Positions 58,590 through 64,000 of a stretch of DNA of 64,000 nt are shown here, piece by piece. The stretch comes from Lachnospiraceae bacterium (GTDB lineage Bacteria; Bacillota; Clostridia; Lachnospirales; Lachnospiraceae). Within the stretch, counting starts at the first letter, position 1, and every line of letters starts with the position of its first letter. The position numbers were made by a program, and so were the translations under genes. The notes under the pieces were generated by a model. That model saw nothing but the letters and a program-made list of their open reading frames with translations. It had not been told where the DNA came from and did not search any database. Location of the stretch: positions 1-64,000 of the forward strand of contig CAJTEW010000001.1 in NCBI GenBank assembly GCA_910575605.1. Direction: 5' to 3'.

Positions 58590-59159
58590 ATGGCTGGACG
58601 AGATGAAGAAAAGAGTGAATCGGTGAGTATAGCAAGGGAGCTTTTGGGATGGCTTTTCTATATTTTAATTATTATAGGTCTGACCTATCTTATTGTTACT
58701 TATATCGGGCAGAGGACGAGAGTGGACGGCTCATCAATGGAAACGACCTTAAGCCACGGCGATCATCTTCTGGTAGATAAAATTTCCTATCGTTTTCATG
58801 AGCCGGACAGATATGATATTATTGTATTTCCTTATCTTCATGCGGAAAATACCTATTATATCAAACGTATCATCGGCCTTCCTGGAGAGACAGTTCAGGT
58901 AGTGGACGGATATACATATGTGAATGGTGAGCTTTTAGAGAGCGATATCTATGGCGCGGAGGTTATGGAATCGGCAAATATGGCGGCCGAGCCGGTGGTT
59001 CTTGGGGAAGATGAATATTTTGTTCTGGGGGATAACAGAAACCACAGCTCTGACAGCAGGGACCCAAGTGTAGGCGTGATTAAAAGAGAAAATATTATGG
59101 GAAAGGCATGGGTACGTATTTATCCTTTTGACCAGATAGGAGTCATTAAGCATGAATAA
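58590..59159 (+). CDS. lepB: Signal peptidase I (second copy)
   Basis: A 189-residue type I signal peptidase with a short N-terminus and one membrane anchor (about 20-42). Catalytic Ser in RVDGSSMETTLSHGDHLLVD, catalytic Lys in YYIKRIIGLPGETV, and the box GDNRNHSSDSRDPSVG. It shares the rbgA transcript with the first copy but lacks its Arg-rich N-terminus. It overlaps rnhB by 8 bp. Confidence 0.95.
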   Translation: MAGRDEEKSESVSIARELLGWLFYILIIIGLTYLIVTYIGQRTRVDGSSMETTLSHGDHLLVDKISYRFHEPDRYDIIVFPYLHAENTYYIKRIIGLPGETVQVVDGYTYVNGELLESDIYGAEVMESANMAAEPVVLGEDEYFVLGDNRNHSSDSRDPSVGVIKRENIMGKAWVRIYPFDQIGVIKHE

Positions 59160-59817
59160 GCGTGAGGAAAGCAGGCAGAGGAAGGCAGAAGAAAGGCAGA
59201 AGAAGGAGCTCCTTCGTTTAAAGGAAATGAGCGTGTATGAGGAGAAATATAAGCTATGCCAGTATATATGCGGGATTGATGAGGCAGGCCGCGGGCCCCT
59301 TGCAGGACCGGTAGTGGCAGGAGCGGTGATTCTTCCAAAGGACAGGCCGATTCTCTATCTGAATGATTCGAAAAAGCTCTCGGCAAAAAAGAGGGAAGCA
59401 CTTTATAATGAAATCATGACTTCTGGAGCATATGTGGGAGTTGGGATTATAGATGCAGGCCAAATTGATGAGATTAACATTCTTCAGGCGACTTATGAGG
59501 CTATGCGGGAGGCAGTGGGAAAGCTTCCGGTAAAACCGGAGGTTCTTTTAAATGATGCGGTAACTATTCCTGATGTGGATATTTTACAGGTTCCAATTAT
59601 TAAAGGAGATGGAAAAAGCGTGTCTATTGCCGCGGCAAGCATTATTGCAAAGGTGACCAGGGACAGGATAATGGAGGAATACGATAAGAAATATCCCGGC
59701 TATGGATTTGCGGCTCATAAGGGCTATGGCACGAAAGCCCACATTGAGGCATTGAAGGAGCAGGGTCCCGTGCCGATACATAGGAAAACATTTATTAAGA
59801 ATTTTATTAAGAAATAA
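59152..59817 (+). CDS. rnhB: Ribonuclease HII
   Basis: A 221-residue RNase HII that removes ribonucleotides and RNA primers from DNA. The catalytic Asp/Glu are in ICGIDEAGRGPLAGPVVAGA, with further acids in YLNDSKKLSAKKRE and VLLNDAVTIP; the late region ITKVTRDR-like appears as IIAKVTRDRIMEEYDKKYPG. A charged N-terminal extension of about 35 residues is present. Confidence 0.97.
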   Translation: MNKREESRQRKAEERQKKELLRLKEMSVYEEKYKLCQYICGIDEAGRGPLAGPVVAGAVILPKDRPILYLNDSKKLSAKKREALYNEIMTSGAYVGVGIIDAGQIDEINILQATYEAMREAVGKLPVKPEVLLNDAVTIPDVDILQVPIIKGDGKSVSIAAASIIAKVTRDRIMEEYDKKYPGYGFAAHKGYGTKAHIEALKEQGPVPIHRKTFIKNFIKK

Positions 59818-59833
59818 ATTTTTAGAGGGCAGT

Positions 59834-60193
59834 ATGGTCTATAACAGGCGGAAAATCGGTTCAGAGTATGAAAAGGCGGCGGGAGAATATTTAAAACAGC
59901 AGGGATATGAGATACTGGAATATAATTACCGCTGCAAAACAGGAGAAATTGACATTATTGCAAGGGATGGAGAGTATCTTGTATTTTGTGAAGTGAAGTA
60001 CAGGAAAAGTACAGGAAAGGGTCATCCGTCAGAGGCGGTTGATGCAAGAAAGCAAAGAGTCATTTCAAGGTGTGCACAATATTACCTTATGATAAAAGGA
60101 AAGGAATATATACCCTGCAGGTTTGATGTTGTAAGTATTATGGATGGAGAGATTATGCTGTTTAAGGATGCGTTTGACTGGACCGCATCATGA
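59834..60193 (+). CDS. yraN: UPF0102 protein YraN
   Basis: A 119-residue protein with an endonuclease-like (restriction fold) core: GSEYEKAAGEYLKQQGYEIL, the CKTGEIDIIARD metal-site motif and VFCEVKYRKSTGKGHPSEAV. The biological role of YraN is not established. It follows rnhB, the common order. Confidence 0.95.
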   Translation: MVYNRRKIGSEYEKAAGEYLKQQGYEILEYNYRCKTGEIDIIARDGEYLVFCEVKYRKSTGKGHPSEAVDARKQRVISRCAQYYLMIKGKEYIPCRFDVVSIMDGEIMLFKDAFDWTAS

Positions 60194-60253
60194 GCATCAA
60201 AAGCTTTCCTGAGGCGTTTACTATAAAATTTGGCTGGGAAAGGTATAAATAGG

Positions 60254-61123
60254 ATGAAGCTTGGTTTAAAATATAAGAATGAAGAACATATATTTGAGGA
60301 GAAGGAAAAAAACAAAGTCCCCTATCTTTCCTATCCTCTTTTTGAAAATACAGGGCTTGTGAACCATGGGTTTTCCACAAGGCTGGGCGGGGTGAGCACA
60401 GGGTGCTGGTATTCTATGAATATCAGCGCTGCAAGAGGTGACAGCCCAGAGCATGTGGCCGAAAACCGGAAGCGTATTGCACAGGCAATTGGTGTCAGGG
60501 AAGAGGATTTTACTTATACGAACCAGACCCATACTACCAATGTAGCAGTTGCAAGAGAAGAGGACAGAGGGAAACAGTTTCTAGAGACGGACGGTATAGT
60601 GACAGATGTTCCAGGAATCTGCCTTGTTACTTTTTTTGCGGACTGTGTGCCCCTTTATTTTGTAGACCCGGTAAAAAAGGCAGTCGGTTTAAGCCATTCT
60701 GGATGGAGAGGGACAGCAGGAAAAATCGGCAGGGTTACTGTGGAAAAGATGAAAGAAGAGTTTGGCTCAAATCCAGAGGATATCCTTGCGGCTGTGGGAC
60801 CGTCTATCTGTCAGGACTGCTATGAAGTAAGCGGTGATGTAATTGAACGGTTTCAGGAAGTGTTTGATAGATCATTATGGAGAAAGCTGTTTTATCCCGT
60901 AGAACCCCTGACAGAGCATGATATCTGCGGGATAAAAGAAAGGAAGTACCAGCTTAATCTTTGGGAGGCAAACCGGCAGATATTTCTGGAGGCGGGCATT
61001 AAGGAAGAGCATATTGCAGTGACCAACCTTTGTACCTGCTGCAATCCTGAGCTGCTATTTTCTCATAGGGCCGCAGGAAATAGACGGGGGAATCTAAGTG
61101 CTTTTCTTGGGCTTAAAGAATAA
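60254..61123 (+). CDS. pgeF: Peptidoglycan editing factor PgeF (YlmD/DUF152)
   Basis: A 289-residue protein of the family once called multicopper polyphenol oxidase, now considered a peptidoglycan-precursor editing amidase. NHGFSTRLGGVS near the start, FFADCVPLYF and SHSGWRGTAGKI provide the Cys/His metal site, and GPSICQDCYEV and NLCTCCNPELLFSHRAAG follow. ATG 60254 has GAAAGG 10 bases upstream. It is 60 bp after yraN. Confidence 0.93.
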   Translation: MKLGLKYKNEEHIFEEKEKNKVPYLSYPLFENTGLVNHGFSTRLGGVSTGCWYSMNISAARGDSPEHVAENRKRIAQAIGVREEDFTYTNQTHTTNVAVAREEDRGKQFLETDGIVTDVPGICLVTFFADCVPLYFVDPVKKAVGLSHSGWRGTAGKIGRVTVEKMKEEFGSNPEDILAAVGPSICQDCYEVSGDVIERFQEVFDRSLWRKLFYPVEPLTEHDICGIKERKYQLNLWEANRQIFLEAGIKEEHIAVTNLCTCCNPELLFSHRAAGNRRGNLSAFLGLKE

Positions 61124-61136
61124 GGAGGCTTTGTGA

Positions 61137-62042
61137 ATGGTATTACTTGCTGAAACAACAGTTGCAGAAGAAGCGGCGGCTGCCGCGGTGGAAACAGCCG
61201 GAGATGCAGCTCAGGAGGTAGGAAGATTTACGGCGTATATACAGGAGCATATACCGAATTTGATTCAGTTTGGAATTAAGGTTCTGCTGGCATTTGTATT
61301 TTTCTGTATCGGAAGGATAGTGATTAAATGGATTCGTAAGCTTGTGAAACGTTCCATGCAGCATTCCCGTGCAGACAAGGGAGTAGAGCAGTTTGTGGAT
61401 TCCCTTCTTAAATTTGTATTATATTTTCTACTTATATTTTCCATAGCGACAAAATTCGGCGTGGATACGGCATCTGTTGCCGCGCTCATTGCATCAGGAG
61501 GCGTTGCTGCAGGTCTGGCTTTGCAGGGAAGCCTGTCTAATTTTGCAGGAGGAGTTCTGATTCTTCTTCTTAAACCTTTTGAGGTGGGGGATTATATTGT
61601 GGAGGACACGAACCACAATGAGGGCACAGTAAAAGAGATTCAGATTTTCTATACAAAGCTTAGTACTATTGATAACAAAACTATTGTAATCCCTAACGGA
61701 ATCCTTACAAACAGCAGCCTTACAAATATGTCTGCCCAGCCGGAGAGGCGCCTGAATATTAAGATAGGTATTACCTATGAGGCAGATTTAAAGAAGGCAA
61801 AAAAGATTATGGAGAAGCTGCTTACTGAGGATGACTGTGTCATGAAGGATAAAGAGATCTCAGTATTTGTGGATAACCTTGCAGATCACGCAGTTGTCAT
61901 TGGAGCAAGGGGATGGGTGAAGAATGAAGAGTTCTGGCCTACTCAGTGGAGACTTCTTGAAAAGATAAAGCTTTCCTTTGATGAGGCAGGGATTGAGATT
62001 GCTTATCCGCAGATGAAGGTGCATATGGCAAAGACGGAGTGA
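61137..62042 (+). CDS. mscS: Small-conductance mechanosensitive channel (MscS family)
   Basis: A 301-residue channel that opens under membrane tension during hypo-osmotic shock. Three membrane segments (about 38-65, 83-105, 112-135); TM3 and pore helix read ALIASGGVAAGLALQGSLSN followed by FAGGVLILLLKPFEVGDYI. The cytoplasmic beta domain contains TIDNKTIVIPNGILTNSSL. AAGGAGG precedes the ATG. 13 bp after pgeF. Confidence 0.95.
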   Translation: MVLLAETTVAEEAAAAAVETAGDAAQEVGRFTAYIQEHIPNLIQFGIKVLLAFVFFCIGRIVIKWIRKLVKRSMQHSRADKGVEQFVDSLLKFVLYFLLIFSIATKFGVDTASVAALIASGGVAAGLALQGSLSNFAGGVLILLLKPFEVGDYIVEDTNHNEGTVKEIQIFYTKLSTIDNKTIVIPNGILTNSSLTNMSAQPERRLNIKIGITYEADLKKAKKIMEKLLTEDDCVMKDKEISVFVDNLADHAVVIGARGWVKNEEFWPTQWRLLEKIKLSFDEAGIEIAYPQMKVHMAKTE

Positions 62043-62115
62043 AGAACAGCCGTTGAGATGAATACAGATAAAGGAGAAGTTAAGAAATGACAGAAAGGGA
62101 GAAAAGTCAAGAGAA

Positions 62116-63567
62116 ATGTATCAGGAAATTGATTTAGATAAAATAGACATTAATGAAGAGCCGCCCATAGAGGAACCAGACAGGCAATACTACTTTATGG
62201 CAAAATGTAGAAAATGGGTAAAAGGCTTTGAACAAAAAAACGGACGTTTACCAAAATCTTGTGTACTTAATTTCGGCTGCCAGATGAATGCCAGGGATTC
62301 GGAGAAGCTTAGGGGAGTGTTAAGGGCTGTCGGCTATGTGGAAGGCACAGAGGACAACGCAGATTTTGTCATCTACAACACCTGTACTGTCCGGGAAAAT
62401 GCTAATACAAGAGTGTATGGAAGGCTGGGGCAGCTTAAGCCGGTGAAAAAGAAGAATCCTCATATGATGATAGCCTTATGCGGCTGTATGATGCAGGAGC
62501 CTGAGGTGGTGGAAAAACTTAAAAAAAGTTATGGATTTGTAGATATTATTTTTGGTACACACAATATTTATAAGTTTGCGGAGCTTCTTTTTACCCGCTG
62601 TGAATCAGAGAGAATGGTGATTGACATTTGGAAGGATACGGACAAAATTGTGGAAGATCTTCCAAATGACAGAAAATATGCCTTTAAATCTGGGGTAAAT
62701 ATTATGTTTGGCTGCAATAATTTCTGCAGCTACTGTATTGTACCGTACGTAAGAGGGCGGGAGAGAAGCCGAAAGCCGAAAGCCATTCTCCGGGAAATTG
62801 AACGGCTGTCTAAAGACGGAGTAAGCGAAATCATGCTGCTTGGCCAGAATGTTAATTCCTATGGAAAAACTCTTGATGAGCCCATAACATTTGCAGAGCT
62901 TCTGACAGAAATTGAAAAGATAGACGGAATAAAACGAATTCGTTTCATGACCTCTCATCCTAAGGATCTTTCGGATGAACTTATAGATGTGATGGGAAAA
63001 TCAAAAAAGATATGTAAGCATCTGCATCTTCCCATACAGTCAGGAAGCACGGACATTCTTGCAAAGATGAACCGCCATTATACAAAAGAGCAGTATCTTG
63101 AGCTTGTAAGAAAGATTCGTGCGGCAGTGCCTGATATTTCTCTTACTACAGATATTATTGTAGGATTCCCAGGGGAGACGGAAAAGGACTTTCAGGAAAC
63201 AATGGATGTTGTGAGACAGGTTCGTTATGACAGCGCATTTACCTTTATCTATTCCAAGCGTACTGGCACTCCTGCGGCTGTTATGGAAAATCAGATATCT
63301 GAGGACGTAATTAAGGAGCGTTTCAACAGATTATTAAAAGAAATCCAGAAAATTGCGGCAGAAGTATGCGTGGTACATGAAGGTACTACGCAGGAAGTCC
63401 TTGTGGAAGATATAAGCGGACACGATAAAACAATGGTAACCGGACGTCTAAGCAACAACCTTCTGGTCCACTTTCCTGGTTCACTGGAACTAATCGGCCA
63501 ATATGTAGATGTTCATCTGAAGGAATGTAAAGGTTTTTATTACCTGGGTGAGTTGGCCGGCCGATAA
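62116..63567 (+). CDS. miaB: tRNA-2-methylthio-N6-dimethylallyladenosine synthase
   Basis: A 483-residue radical-SAM methylthiotransferase modifying A37 of tRNA. The N-terminal cluster Cys are in LNFGCQMNARDSE, YNTCTVREN and ALCGCMMQE; the radical-SAM CX3CX2C is MFGCNNFCSYCIVPYVRGRE; a C-terminal TRAM domain ends the protein. I keep ATG 62116 because no in-frame start exists upstream, but the ribosome binding site (AAGGGAG) is rather distant. A better-placed ATG at 62087 is in another frame and ends after 16 codons. Confidence 0.94.
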   Translation: MYQEIDLDKIDINEEPPIEEPDRQYYFMAKCRKWVKGFEQKNGRLPKSCVLNFGCQMNARDSEKLRGVLRAVGYVEGTEDNADFVIYNTCTVRENANTRVYGRLGQLKPVKKKNPHMMIALCGCMMQEPEVVEKLKKSYGFVDIIFGTHNIYKFAELLFTRCESERMVIDIWKDTDKIVEDLPNDRKYAFKSGVNIMFGCNNFCSYCIVPYVRGRERSRKPKAILREIERLSKDGVSEIMLLGQNVNSYGKTLDEPITFAELLTEIEKIDGIKRIRFMTSHPKDLSDELIDVMGKSKKICKHLHLPIQSGSTDILAKMNRHYTKEQYLELVRKIRAAVPDISLTTDIIVGFPGETEKDFQETMDVVRQVRYDSAFTFIYSKRTGTPAAVMENQISEDVIKERFNRLLKEIQKIAAEVCVVHEGTTQEVLVEDISGHDKTMVTGRLSNNLLVHFPGSLELIGQYVDVHLKECKGFYYLGELAGR

Positions 63568-63604
63568 TGCTTATCTGCAAATATTACCACATATATTCTG
63601 CTAC

Positions 63605-63650
63605 AAAAATGCCTAAACTATGTGTAAGAACATATAGTGAGGGCATTTTT
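63605..63650 (+). terminator. Terminator after miaB
   Basis: AAAAATGCC / GGCATTTTT outer stem with an inner ACTATGTG / CATATAGT stem, ending in TTTTT. Confidence 0.85.
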
Positions 63651-63652
63651 AC

Positions 63653-64000
63653 ATGAAGAAACTAAGTGAGTATCTATTTTTGTGGGCGCTTGGCGGCTGC
63701 ATTTATTATGGGTTTGAAATTTTGTTTAGGGGATTTTCCCATTGGACAATGTTTGTTCTTGGGGGAATCTGCCTGATTTTCTTTACCGTACAAGGGCGTA
63801 TGGTTCACTGGGAGGACCCCCTTTGGCGGCAGATTCTACGCTGCCTGATTTTTGTAATCAGTATGGAATTCATTACCGGAATTATTGTAAATAAGTGGCT
63901 GAACATGAATGTATGGGATTACAGCAGTCTGCCCTTTCAAATATTCGGTCAGGTATGTCTGCAGTTTGCAGTCATATTTTCAGGACTTTGTGCGGTGGGG
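63653..64000 (+). CDS. CmpB-family (putative ABC permease-like) membrane protein, partial
   Basis: The first 116 residues of a polytopic membrane protein, cut by the window end. Hydrophobic segments at about 8-22, 30-50, 65-85 and 98-114. The sequence VWDYSSLPFQIFGQVCLQFA matches the conserved motif of the COG4905/ABC_trans_CmpB family, whose function is not known. GAGGG, inside the preceding terminator, is 9 bases before the ATG. Confidence 0.75.
   Translation, partial: MKKLSEYLFLWALGGCIYYGFEILFRGFSHWTMFVLGGICLIFFTVQGRMVHWEDPLWRQILRCLIFVISMEFITGIIVNKWLNMNVWDYSSLPFQIFGQVCLQFAVIFSGLCAVG

Noticed and set aside
1-64000. CRISPR array, tRNA or rRNA genes, prophage
   Set aside because: No regularly spaced direct repeats, no cloverleaf or rRNA-like segment, and no phage structural genes were seen on reading through the window.

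Overview
The window looks like chromosome of an anaerobic, spore-forming member of the Clostridia, most likely family Lachnospiraceae. The grounds are a class III (oxygen-sensitive) ribonucleotide reductase operon, a GerA/SpoVAF-type spore protein, a YjcZ-like small protein, the Firmicutes gene order ylxM-ffh-rpsP-khpA-rimM-trmD-rplS-lepB-rbgA-rnhB, AGGAGG-type ribosome binding sites nearly everywhere, and ISL3/IS3 element remains. The genus is an inference; no rRNA or tRNA gene is present to fix it.

Layout. 1-1.27 kb: the end of an IS3-family element inserted in a decayed ISL3 transposase. 1.4-7.4 kb: an unknown helical protein, an alanine/Na+ symporter, then nrdD-nrdG-dut with two NrdR-box-like operators 31 bp apart. 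7.5-17.5 kb: a SpoVAF-like protein, two hybrid histidine kinases without a response-regulator output gene, a MATE exporter, a DegV lipid-binding protein and a B3/B4 protein. 17.5-22.3 kb: an NSS transporter, FapA (DUF342), and infC-rpmI-rplT behind an L20-type attenuator, with infC starting at AUU. 22.4-25.5 kb (minus strand): AraC regulator, Atg22/UMF1-like MFS protein, zinc-dependent phospholipase C-like protein.

26.2-37.5 kb is the most distinctive part: an RpiB-like sugar-phosphate isomerase, a fused ATP-dependent dihydroxyacetone-type kinase (DhaK-DhaL), a PRD/EIIA regulator, a class II aldolase, a complete fructose-family PTS (EIIA, EIIB, EIIC) with its own HPr and enzyme I, a bicupin protein, and a divergent triose-phosphate-isomerase-like protein. 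Several of these enzymes carry changes at substrate-binding positions. Together they look like a self-contained PTS import and catabolic module for an unidentified sugar, ketose or polyol (inference).

37.5-52.6 kb is mixed: luxS, a histidine phosphatase, trpS, an ABC-F ATPase whose degenerate motifs all fall in one composite ATP site, a patatin-like lipase, a YjbQ protein, a TruA-like enzyme with Glu at the catalytic Asp position, a hot-dog thioesterase, two chemoreceptors (one coupled to an FMN-binding lipoprotein), a pair of unknown small proteins, a very cysteine-rich duplicated YjcZ-like protein, a J-domain protein and an intracellular subtilisin. Strongly palindromic GGGACGGGG repeats lie between genes at 7.4, 39.9 and 43.6 kb. 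52.7-63.6 kb is the conserved SRP/ribosome/secretion block, followed by pgeF, mscS, miaB and a CmpB-family membrane protein cut by the window end.
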